Source of the DNA: Haemaphysalis longicornis
Lineage: Eukaryota > Arthropoda > Arachnida > Ixodida > Ixodidae
Assembly (NCBI GenBank): GCA_013339765.2
Contig: CM023449.1
Location: 34,485,702 to 34,549,701, forward strand
Length of the DNA stretch: 64,000 nt
Direction: 5' to 3'
The number at the start of each line of letters is the position of its first letter. The stretch's first letter is position 1. The notes under the pieces are model-generated. The model did not search any database. It saw only the letters and a list, made by a program, of their open reading frames with translations, and was not told the DNA's origin. Shown here one piece after another: positions 37,270 through 47,200 of the stretch. Position numbers and translations under genes: made by a program.

Positions 37270-38345
37270 ATTTCTGAAAACCTTTCGGAATTCCGAGATG
37301 TGCCCGTTTTCGCACCCGTTTCAATCGTGTCGTAATTTCGGTTGCGGAGACTCTGATAGGGTTCGAGATGCACCTCTATCGTGCATAGAAACCAATGGCT
37401 CTCCGTCCTCGTTGTTTTGCGTCCCATTATATATCGGCTGCATTCACCCAATCCGTGATATGTCGTAATGGACACTTTGTAAAGAACGAGAAATGGCCAC
37501 AACTCACGGGTCTTCCCCTAGTTCGCCCAGCGGAGGAAGCCGCCATCGCCTTGGCTCTCAGATGCCGACCGGAAGTAACCATGATACTCAGCGATTCTCG
37601 CTCAGCCATCACCCACTACAGCAGAGGGTACACTGGAGCCCCGGCTGCCAAAATACTACCCAATGTCAAAACCACCACCACACACCTAAGATGGTTTCCA
37701 GCCCACACGGGGACCGTCTCTGGACGCTTCGCCAACCGTAACGAGGAAGCGGACGCCGTCGCGCGTGAGCTCGCGTGCCGCACGACGCCCCCCCGCCCCT
37801 CGGAAGCGGAAGAAACGACCACAGCTAACTTCGAACCACTCATGGAATTCGGAGAGATACTCGGCTGGTACCGGGAGACCCGCCGACAACTACCCACGCC
37901 TCATCCAGGTTTAAGCAGAAGAGAAGGTGTCCTTCTACGACAACTACAAACCAGGACTGTCCTCACACCGGCACTCGCTCGACATGTGAACCCCGGATTG
38001 TTTGCGAGTGTAATGTGCACTGCGTGCGGGGACGGACCGGCTACCTTAGCCCACTTGATGTGGGGGTGTGGTGTTCCCGTGCAGGGGAATACCTGGGACT
38101 CGTTTCCACCGGACATTGAACAGTGCGTCACGTCGCCCCATCAGGCGATGCAACTCCAAGCTATCCAGCGGCTCGATGCTGCGCTGGCCCGGCAGAGGCG
38201 AACGGAGACTCCTCCTAGTAGCCAATGATGAGTCAGGCAACATAGAGGTCTAGCGAGACAGAGGGGTGGCGAAGCCCTGCGCGGCATGACCCACTCCCTC
38301 ACACGCCGGATAGTGATAATAAAGTCTTGTTTTCTCTCTCTAAGC
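37270..38345 (+). mobile_element. I/LOA-type LINE, 3' end with RNase H domain (5' truncated)
   Basis: The frame at 37395-38228 encodes an RNase H domain followed by the C-terminal tail of ORF2. Visible parts are EEAAIALALR (catalytic E), ILSDSRSAI (catalytic D), HLRWFPAHTG, and NRNEEADAVARELA (last catalytic D). The first catalytic Asp is not in place; where TDAA is expected the sequence has ISAA. Then follow FGEILGWYRETRR and a C-terminal zinc-finger-like CTACGDGPATLAHLMWGC. Stop at 38226-38228, then a 3' UTR with AATAAAGTC near 38318-38326. RNase H downstream of the RT is typical of I-group LINEs. Everything upstream (endonuclease, RT) is absent, as expected for 5'-truncated insertion. Confidence 0.8.
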
Positions 38346-38943
38346 GAAAGTAACAGAACATACACTCTTGTGAGGCTTAATATAGATGTCCACCCTGACG
38401 TTAGGCAAGTCAACGACCTCCCCGCTGGAATTTCCTATCACAGCGATATAACCCGACTGTGTGTGGTAAAAACAAGTGACGGAAACAGTGTGCAGCCCCA
38501 CTATGCTTTTGCATCATCACACAGGCAGTACCAGGTGTCCTCCCCAATTCTTTTTTGTTGTTGTTGTGCTTCTATATCTCAGCCATCGCAGCAAAGCGGC
38601 AGTTATTCAACCTAAACGCCATTTTTTTTGTTCATTTTCTGTATAAACATCAGGACGCAGCTGAAGACTACATTTCCTCGCAGCATAGGGCATCGAATAG
38701 AATTAAGGCCACTGCAAACTGCATTATCCTCCCTATTAGCGGTGCGTCACTGCTCGGGCAGATATATCAAAGCGAGCACCGTCAGCGCGTTTTCTGTTGC
38801 CTTTTAAAAGGAAGCGTCACTGTTCTCAATGATGTCATCTGTAACGCAAAAACGTCGAAGTAAAAGAAAAGAGAAAACGCTTCCCGTGACTGGATATGAA
38901 CACGGGTCCCTCGCGTTATGGCGCCGGCGTATAAGCTCAATTT
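38346..38943. other. No gene recognised
   Basis: Short open frames only. At about 38885-38930 the minus strand has a weak tRNA-like box B (GTTCATATCC), possibly an old SINE head, too poor to call. Confidence 0.4.
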
Positions 38944-39303
38944 CGACCTGGGGCGGTATTTCCCGTGTTTTGTCCCTTTTGTGTCCCTTTCAAAAGTGTC
39001 CCTTTTGAGCGAGCCCTGATTGGCTAAAAGCGAACACCCGGATGTGACGTCATGCAAGCACGGCGGAGCTATGAGCCGTGGCTACTCGGAGCAGACGATT
39101 TCGAGCAGACGATTTTTTGTCGCCTTATTGTTGGTTCGCCCGCGGAACAATAAACATATAAAAGATACTCTGATACGGTTTCAGTTCTTTAAAATGCGTT
39201 TGCAAGAACAGTTATGGTATTTGAATCAAAGGCCCCTGCTTAAAAAGGGACGCAAAAGGGACGTTTTCAAAAGGGTCAGTTACGAGAATACCGCCCCTGG
39301 TCG
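38944..39303. mobile_element. MITE, 360 bp, with 17-bp terminal inverted repeats
   Basis: The left end CGACCTGGGGCGGTATT and the right end AATACCGCCCCTGGTCG are reverse complements with one mismatch. Subterminal GTCCCTTTT and AAAAGGGAC motifs are also inverted at the two sides. There is no coding capacity. No clear target-site duplication could be read, so the superfamily is open. Confidence 0.7.
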
Positions 39304-39461
39304 GAGTCACGACAAAGCTTCGCGTTCAACCATAGTCGTCGTTTGACGGAGGGGTGCATGATTTTTTGCTACGCGAAACAATTTCACCCCCTCCCCCATG
39401 GCCTGCTGAAACTGTTTTCATTTAGCGAAGTTTTTTCAGCCCAGAGAGGGTTACCACTTTT

Positions 39462-40181
39462 TTATTGAAGCACGCGCGCGAGCGCGCCCACGCATGCACG
39501 CACAGACGCGCACACACGCGCGGACACCACGATCTTTGCGGTGTACCGTGGCAGTGCGCTGAACGCTCTGGTGGAGTCTTCAAACGGCTCCGAAGTGATG
39601 TGGCACAAGGAACGTGTCATGATACCCACAGAGCAGCGGGTCACTACGTCATTCATCCTTTTGGCCCGCTCCTGGTACTTCTTGGAGGAAAGAACGCGGG
39701 TGAAGGAATTGCCCTTCGACGCCCCGTCATGAGATGTACCTTGCCGTTTCTTGATTTCATCGACGCACAGCTGGCAGAGACGCTCGCCTTCTTCCAGGGT
39801 GACAACGTCGCGGCACGATTCGGCAAAGAGGCTCGTCACCTTGACCAGGCCTGTCGGCGCCGATTCGGACCCGTGCAGGCGAAACCGGTCCAGGCATCCA
39901 CGCTTGTGTCGCTCCGTGTACAGGTAGGACTTCTGGTGGTGGCAGCAGATAGTTCGCAACACGCCGGTGCCTAGCTGACCCGCGATCGAGTTGTGCTCGT
40001 GGGCGGTGTGGGAATCGTGGAGAACAGAGACCTGCGATCCCGAGCCGGCGCGCGCTTCGGGGGAGACGCTTGTGCGCTGAAACCGGTCCGGCGCTCCGCT
40101 GGTTCGTCGGCATCCCCCGAGAGATGGCACCACCGATGTGTGCGGGGATAGGCGCGCGGGCGCGGGCGGCGCGAGAGACAA
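39462..40181 (-). CDS. Uncharacterised cysteine-rich protein fragment, probable last exon
   Basis: An open frame of 239 codons, with no ATG near its start, so probably an exon entered by splicing; AG acceptors such as the one before VSVLHDSH near 40035 are possible. It contains CCHHQKSYLYTE, then GCLDRFRLHG, a GLVKVT segment, and EEGERLCQLCVDEIKKR. The pattern C-x-D-x-F-x2-H, followed by G-x2-LC-x2-C, is a putative zinc-binding module that I associate with uncharacterised invertebrate proteins; its function is unknown. The C-terminal 20 residues are translated from a CG/CA-alternating tract, and the TAA stop lies within a minus-strand AATAAA (39461-39466). Either this is a genuine 3' end or the frame merely runs into simple repeat. 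No other exon was found. Confidence 0.4.
   Translation of the reverse strand: MSLAPPAPARLSPHTSVVPSLGGCRRTSGAPDRFQRTSVSPEARAGSGSQVSVLHDSHTAHEHNSIAGQLGTGVLRTICCHHQKSYLYTERHKRGCLDRFRLHGSESAPTGLVKVTSLFAESCRDVVTLEEGERLCQLCVDEIKKRQGTSHDGASKGNSFTRVLSSKKYQERAKRMNDVVTRCSVGIMTRSLCHITSEPFEDSTRAFSALPRYTAKIVVSARVCASVRACVGALARVLQ
39467..39530. repeat. Alternating purine-pyrimidine (CG/CA) tract
   Basis: Over about 60 bp nearly every step alternates purine and pyrimidine, with runs such as CACGCGCGCGAGCGCGCCCA and GACGCGCACACACGCGCG. Such tracts can adopt Z-DNA. It lies at the very end of the minus-strand open frame. Confidence 0.75.
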
Positions 40182-42424
40182 GGGGAGTCTCGTCGGAGAC
40201 CCACCCGGTCGGGGCGAGATCGGCGGAACATCGCGGTGACGGATACATGCATCTCAGGTGGGAGCTTTGTTTGTCCGCGCGCCGTGAGTGCCTGCCTCCC
40301 GTTCGCGGTCACGACCCGGACGGCGTGATTCGTGAACGCCGTCGAGCCTTGTGCTCGCATGCTTTGGGATTCCCCAAATAAACGGCTGTGCTTCGGCACT
40401 ACTGTCTACTGTGTTCTCGTATAGGCGAACCTCGCAGGGCTGCCGTAGGCATGGGAGCCCGCGTGGTTGACACGCCGGGAGCTAGCGTGGGGGCCTACCC
40501 CGGAGTGCTGCCAAGGCCCCCGAGGAACCCCTTCACACACATCCCACAGCGGGGAGATCACTGAAACTCTTATTCCGCTCTCCGCCCGTAAGAATCGACT
40601 GATGGCACTCGGTGTTCGTAAGCAGCCCCACAGTGCACCACTAATCGGGATCCTCTTTGTCCTTCTTTCTTCTTCGTCCTTCGTATATTTCTTCGTCCTT
40701 CGTATCTTCGGCACGTAGGATATCTCGAGTCTTCATCGTGTAGACGAGTGTTCTTACTCGCAGCTACTCATCCAGGCCCCATGCGTAGCAGTAGTGAAAT
40801 CCGTCGATTCAGGCTGGCTCGTATGCAGAATTCTGGAAGTCGAACGGCTTTGGAGGCTTGATTCCTGCCATTGCTCGACGACGGTCGTGCCGCTCCTTGC
40901 TCCGAGGGTGGGGGCCCACTCTGCTCTGGTTTGCCCATGTCGTTGCGACTTTTATGACGGATCCGCTACCGATACCACTTCTGACATGTCAGACAACTCT
41001 AGTGTGGCGACCAAGAATAAACCTCAAAATATACAGTCCCGAAAAGTCACGGGACTTCTCCGGCCTACGGAAAGGCCACACGCACCAGGCCCCCACGCAT
41101 TATGACCTCACAGCAGCGCGCGGCTGGGACCGGCTCGGTATTGGTTATAGGCGACGCCAGGTCCCGGAAATATTCCGAACCGCTTTCGGGGTTGTCGGTA
41201 CTCGGTGAGCTAGTTTCGGCTTGGTTGAACGTCTTCATGGTCGTCGACATGCCCCGAATGCCTGCGTGGGGGCGGGACTTCCCGTCGGTGGGGCCGATTC
41301 TGCAAGATCCGCAACCGATCCTTTCTAACGCCCAACGAACAGACAACCCTTCCCCGTTCCCTTGATAATGATGACCAAGGTGCATGCCTAGTTCGTATGA
41401 TTGTCATGATAGCGCCAACTTCGAACCTTGACCACAACTGAGTAAAGCTGTGGCGTTATTAGGCGTCAGATAAAAACTGTGCCAGAGCTTTAAACTGCTC
41501 TGCGCTGTTTCGATATCAATTAGTTGATGTGCTTTAAAGAGATCGTCTGCTCAGTTGGCATGATGCCTCAGTTGGTGGTACTTGAAACACATAAATAACT
41601 CTCGAACACATGTTTTTCTTTACTTTTTCGACATTAGGCGCAAAATACAAAAATCATGCTACAGCCTTAACCTGTACTGCATTATTAGTGTCTTCATCCT
41701 GTTTGCTAGTAACAGGATCAGGACTTTACCAAAATTCCCACGAAATTATGGGTCGAGGATGGGATAAATGGAAGCAGCGATGCACCGAACGAGGGGACAC
41801 GGGAAAGCGCATCTACACTTAGATTCATGTTTGAAGATAATGAAGAATGTACTGCAGCGAGACATCGCCGCTACCCCTAGCCTTCTTCATAGTTAACCAG
41901 TCAGTTTGTGACCTGTTGAAATTTGCGTAGTGTGTAAGCGTGCCCCCCATCAGAATTTCTGGAATCTCTCTTTAAGCGCGTGTAGTTTTTATTTCTGTGG
42001 AATGGACGAGAGACGGCAGCACTAGCTGCGAAAGAACATTTGATATCTCTAATCTGAAACAATGTAGGGTCAAATGCTCCAGACTGCGCATTTTGTGTTA
42101 TGCCAGCACTGCCGATAGTCGAGCTCCAGTTATTTTATTGTCATTGAACTGCGATTTTATCACAATGGTTTCGCAGTGAAATTACCCTAAACGTTGCTCG
42201 AGCTTCGTAGATGCACACGTCTACCTCCTCTGGTGCTCATTCAGTGTGCTCCTAATCCAAAAGGGTGTCTATGGATCTTATGACCATGGCGACGTCGGTC
42301 TTTAACGGGGAAGACTTCTGGCTTATAGACGTGGGGCGAAGAATTCTTGGCACCTAGAGAGTTCTGTGGACCGTGATCCAAACTACGGTTGCTCCCACTG
42401 AGATGCAAGGAGGGAGAAAGGCAA
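40182..42424. other. No gene recognised
   Basis: GC-rich to about 41400, then AT-rich. Overlapping open frames (for example 40794-41105 and 41065-41385) show no known motif. AATAAA occurs on the plus strand near 40376 and 41016, each in sequence that could belong to a solo LTR, but no LTR boundaries were found. Confidence 0.4.
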
Positions 42425-43620
42425 CCACGGACGTCCGCAGGACGTCCGAAATACAGCCGAACATCCAATCCCCAGTTAATACCCCTGTCACACGGGCACT
42501 TTCAATCGCGATTGAAGTGAATCGCGATCGAGTTTTCGAGCGCGCTCGACGCAGTGCCGCTGCTACACTGCACGTTTCAATCGCGATCGAGAAGTTGCAC
42601 GGGTTGCACTCGTGTACGCCAGATGGCGCTAACAATATAATTGCGGCCGGCGTCTCGTAACTTCGCGCGGTCGTAGGTATACGTAACTATGTAAATATTA
42701 CCTCTCGCTTATTTGGGTCAAGTTATTTGACACAATTTGTGGCGTTAGTTGAAGTTGTCACATTCTGTGCCATTACTGATCGGGGACGAGAGTATCGCCG
42801 CTTTCGTTCGATCGCGCTTGGAAGCCTCGATCGCGCTTGAGAAACCAGGATTGAGTTCGAGCGGGATCCAGCTCGATCGCGATTGAAACTGCCGTGTAGC
42901 ATGCGCCCGATCCGGATTTAGCTCGATCCGGATCGACTCAATCGCGATTGAAAGTGCCCGTGTGACAGGGGTATTAGACGGCCGCTGCAAATCCACTGTA
43001 CGTCCATGTTTGGATGTCCATTTTCGGACGTACAGTGGACATCCGGAAACGGATGTCCATGTCTTAATGACATCTGCCAGTGGACGCACAAAGTTTTGTA
43101 CAACGAAGCGTGAAATAATGGCTTCAATTGAATATAGAAGCGAAAACGAAAAAGCAACTGTGCTTTTCAATTAAAACGATTTTGTACACCCTGACTTGTA
43201 TGTTGCAAGTTTCATCTTCATATTTGTAGTATTAAGCCAAATTTTGTCTTTGTTGAAGGATGTCACCAACTCCAATGAGGATGTCTTTGGGGAAGGATAT
43301 ATAAGAAGAACCGCTAAAGAAACATGTGGAGCAATTTCACTGTGTTCATGTATGCCTGTCTGCCCGGTAGTGCGTTGGTCTTGCGCGGTGTACATTTCGT
43401 TGCAGGAACATAAGCTTCTCGTTATGTGATTTTTGAAAATTTTTACTGAACATCCAAAATACATCTAATTTCGGACGTCCGATTGGACGTACGAAAGTGG
43501 TAAATCCGGACGTCCCACGGACATACATGGTACGTTCATCGGCCTACGGAAGTCCGCTACAACCGGAGTGGACATACGGTGGACGGCTGACAGACGTCCG
43601 GTGGTTGCTTGCGAGTCTTC
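42425..43620. repeat. Cluster of GGACGTCC-like palindromic motifs
   Basis: Near-identical copies of the self-complementary octamer GGACGTCC, including GGACATCC, GGATGTCC and GGACGTAC, occur about a dozen times in three groups: 42429-42465, 42995-43060 and 43470-43600. The 496-bp MITE separates the first group from the second, as though it inserted into an existing block. Confidence 0.6.
42479..42974. mobile_element. MITE, 496 bp, 37-bp perfect terminal inverted repeats, TA target duplication
   Basis: Positions 42479-42515 and 42938-42974 are perfect inverted repeats, starting ATACCCCTGTCACACGGGCA at the left. The element is flanked by TA on both sides (42477-42478 and 42975-42976). This would fit a Tc1/mariner-like TA preference, though the terminal sequence itself does not settle the superfamily. 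The inside carries several partial palindromes of the TCAATCGCGATTGA type. There is no coding capacity. It lies about 0.8 kb beyond the ABCA stop codon. Confidence 0.85.
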
Positions 43621-43635
43621 AAATAAGCTACGCTT

Positions 43636-43686
43636 GTTTACTTGCAGTAAACTTACTTGCTGTAAGTTTACTTGCAGTAAACTTAC
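43636..43686. repeat. Two 21-bp copies of a near-palindrome, 30 bp apart
   Basis: The sequence GTTTACTTGCAGTAAACTTA, with one further C, occurs at 43636-43656 and 43666-43686. Each copy is itself a partial palindrome (GTTTAC with AGTAAAC). It lies just downstream of the ABCA stop codon. Confidence 0.8.
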
Positions 43687-43798
43687 AGACACTGCTACCT
43701 GCACTCGATCACTCCAAATTGTTCGCACGAAAGCTAATCTCAGCTACCGAGGCTGGAAGAACTGTGATGGCAAGCCAGGCTGTATTGCACTAGAATAT

Positions 43799-44209
43799 TC
43801 ACAGTGTAAATGAACGGCGATGGTAAATAACCGATAATTCGCAGAAATTGCGCATATATTCGGGGCGCCGACCGAAACGCAATGCATATGCACACAGGGC
43901 ACGCACAAACTCCGGTTCGGTGTTTGGAACTAGACAAGAAATTAGAAACAAGGAAACATCGAACTTTTTAATAGCTATCGCTTTCGCGTTATCAGCGGCG
44001 TCTAGACGCGCGGTGGTGCGACGCTGCCGGCTCGGCCTGGTGCCCCTGAGGACGATCTGGCGACGAGCGAGCCCAACAAGAATTTCCTCGAGCGTGATGT
44101 CGCTTATGGACATTTCGGGAAGCCGCAGGTCGCGCTTGATGGCCGTCATCTTCGTGAATATCTCCGCCCAGCTCGTGTACGACTTGCCCACGCGGAATTT
44201 CATCACGCC
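43799..44209 (-). CDS. ABCA-like gene, last exon (regulatory domain and C-terminus)
   Basis: A strong acceptor (TTTCTTCCTCTGCCGTTCACGCAG spans its tract) opens a phase-0 exon encoding GVMKFRVGKSYTSWAEIFTK, RLPEMSISDITLEEILVGLA and then a long basic tail of about 86 residues to TGA at 43799-43801. The SxxxxTLEExxxxLA signature is the usual end of ABCA proteins. The tail is longer than usual, so an additional short intron or a readthrough of the real end is possible. No AATAAA was seen close downstream. Confidence 0.85.
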   Translation of the reverse strand, partial: GVMKFRVGKSYTSWAEIFTKMTAIKRDLRLPEMSISDITLEEILVGLARRQIVLRGTRPSRQRRTTARLDAADNAKAIAIKKFDVSLFLISCLVPNTEPEFVRALCAYALRFGRRPEYMRNFCELSVIYHRRSFTL

Positions 44210-47200
44210 CTGCGTGAACGGCAGAGGAAGAAACGTCAATGGGCGAATGTCAGCGTGGCCTGTCTGCCCTACGGGCTACCATCGAAAAAATTTAACGCCC
44301 ATTTCTAGAAAATTGATGGTTGAAACGCGGAGCTTTTTCCGATACGAATGCGAAGTTCACAATTCTATCGACCAATGGCCAGTTCAAATCTACGAAACGA
44401 TGAGCTAAGCGAATGGGATGTGATTTTATATGCCTTAGTTTGATTGGGTCATTAGAATGGGTTGATTCGGTTAGCTCAGCTGTCATTGTTGATTTAACTT
44501 TGGCTGATTGGTTTGTGGATATGGTATTGGTATCGGAGAAAGCTTCTCACTTCTTCGTCATCATCACATCATCATCCTCTAGTTAGTGGAAGCCTATTTT
44601 GTAAAGTTTGCCTTTCCTTCCAGTGTAGCTGACAGCAGGCGCAGCTGATATCGGTTTCTCGAGAAACCGATATCTGCTACGCCTGTAGAGTACGCTTCAG
44701 GCGGTTACCTCAACAGACCTCCAAAGAAGGGCGGAGAAACAGAAATGGACAGGGTGCACATAAAACTTTTTCCTATTCTCCCAAAATCTAGAAAATATCT
44801 TCAAAATAAAACAAGACGAAAAAATCCCTCAATTCCGTTCTCGAAGTACCGCAAATATATTAAGAAGGGCGGCAGTGAACACGCGTGTTTTCGCCCATTC
44901 CTTACGTGCGAATCACGATTATTCTTTCAGTAAAAATTAGCTGCGTATCTGTGTGCGTCTTCTGGCGCCCCCGCCACGGAACTTTCTTTGCTCTGTCTCT
45001 GCCAATCCATCGGACTCTTTCCCTCCCCTCTTGGTCCTCCCGTGAATACAATGGAGGTTGGTTCTGTTCAGTTCCGTTCACCTACGTTTCTACGAATCGT
45101 GTGTGACCTGTTCAGACAGCATGCCTTCTTTATTTTATGCTGGGTTCAAGCAGCGCTAACGGATATGCTCTGTTTTAAAGTATCTCTCGTCTATCCGAAA
45201 GCGTTTTTTTTATTGTCGATCGTTACATGAAACGAACGTGTATTCTTAATGAAACGAATGTCGGCACGATATACAATTTTCTTTTATTTTCTTGTACGCA
45301 TGTCCGTTGTTTTCTTTGGGCTGAATAATGCTGACATGTGTAAGCCACGGCAGCAGTTTTACCATTTTGAAATGCCTTAGCCTATGCATAACATACCTTG
45401 TGCTCAAGCACTCTTTCACCGGCTTTCTGTCATGGCGGCAAGTGGTCGAATTGGATGACCGACCGACCGACCCGACCTGACTTGGACTGTAGAGAGAGAC
45501 TAAAATTTTTTTTGTTTAGGCGGCACAAGAAATTATCTTTGGAAAAATCTGCGACCACGCACTGGTGAAATTCAAGCCCCGCGAAGGCTGCCCGCCCATC
45601 CCAAGCATCCTGCCCCGTGCTAAATCTAGCCGCCTTTGCACGACTAGTTGGCACCTACCACCTCCGGATAAAGTCGTGCAGACGATATATCGAGCAGTAT
45701 CTGCTGAGTGCAGACGACGCCACGGCGCACGTATACGTTAGGTGATGCCATGACCTGCAGAATCCTGGTGCCTAGGCGCGAATGGTTGGACCGCTTGTAC
45801 CGTACTGTTCTCTCCTGGCCGTTACCACGGCGACCAACCGCGAAACGCAAATATGGTAACCCTCTCTGTTCCTCTCGCACACCGCCTTTCAAGACGCACG
45901 CGCGTGAGTTCCAAATATAGTAAGGAAGCCTTGACTAAGCTATTGACGGGAGTCGCAGCAGTACGGCGGAAAGTTGCTTCGACGGACATCCCAGCAACAC
46001 CGCAGACCCGAAGAACGCCAGGATTATTAAGCTGGGGTTTATTAAGAAAAAGCGTCCACTTCTGAAAAGATTCGCTTTTATTAGCTGCGGTCGTAAAACC
46101 ACTCCTGTGAGAGCTGCTAGAAAACGGCCCACGCAAAGCTACCTACGAACCTGTGTGCCTGGTTATTTCGGACCTTCAAATGAAGCCCTTTAGGGCGAGT
46201 GCAACTGTAAGACACAGCGTTTCGGCTAGCCGTACCAACCTCGTAGAGTTGCTGGAGGGCGGCCTCGTGGAATTCCTCTTGAACCTTAAGCAGGACGCCG
46301 CTCTGCAGGTCGTAGTCGTAGTGTCGACCGGGAGGTAGGCGAACCGTGACGGTGTAGCAGCGCCCGTACTTCTGGTTCATCTCCTCGGCGTCGCCCAAAG
46401 CCTCGACCTTGGCAGCCTTGATCACCGCTACCCGGTCGCACACGAGCTCGCAAAGAGACATGCTGCGCATGCGCAGAAACCCCGAACAAATACGAAGGCC
46501 TTCACACCGGAGTAGGCCGTAAAATTTGTATATAGTAAGCCCAATTACACGAAAATTTATACCAAGGCATTAGGGTATTTCGACCCATGTTTTTGGGGTT
46601 ATTGCATTATAGTAATAACGGTGGCTCATTTTAAAAGCATTTTTAGGCCTGCTGGCCCCAGCGCTCAAAAATTCAGCTCAATTGTGGCCGAAAGTTTACC
46701 AATTTCTAATCTTAACATTACTTTCAAACTTGAAACTTTAAATTTGCACTGTGCAGTCACAGTACGCGGTGACTCTTTGCATATGATACTTATGAGTTGA
46801 CGTTCCCGCGGGACTTGATGAAATGATGTGTGTGGTGAATTAAACACTGATGCTTGCAAGAATCGGTCCTCCTCGAGCGTTGGGGAGATGAAGACCCACG
46901 ACATCTCTTAGAAAGTAGATAGAAAATTACAGAGGCTTTAGGTGGAGCCGACAGGTAATAACCACCTTCCTTTCAAAGAACTGGCAGAAGCTATGGACAA
47001 GTCGTTTATAAAAATATTAAATAATAATTTACATACTATGGCAGCTTTCTAGCTGCTTCTAAATCCTTCTATTTAGGAAGCAAAGTGTTACTAGTAGAGA
47101 GACGCGATTTATTTATGCGTGTATTTTTGCCCTTTTTCCTTTTTTTTTTCTCTTTAGCCGCTACGCAGGAAGATATCAGAAATTTCTTGAAGACAACATT

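Noticed and set aside
38885..38935. tRNA-like sequence on the minus strand
   Set aside because: Only a weak box B is visible; no foldable cloverleaf and no SINE body follow.
40070..41437. Several overlapping open frames and possible LTRs
   Set aside because: No motif, no start context, and no pair of terminal repeats could be found. AATAAA alone is not evidence enough.
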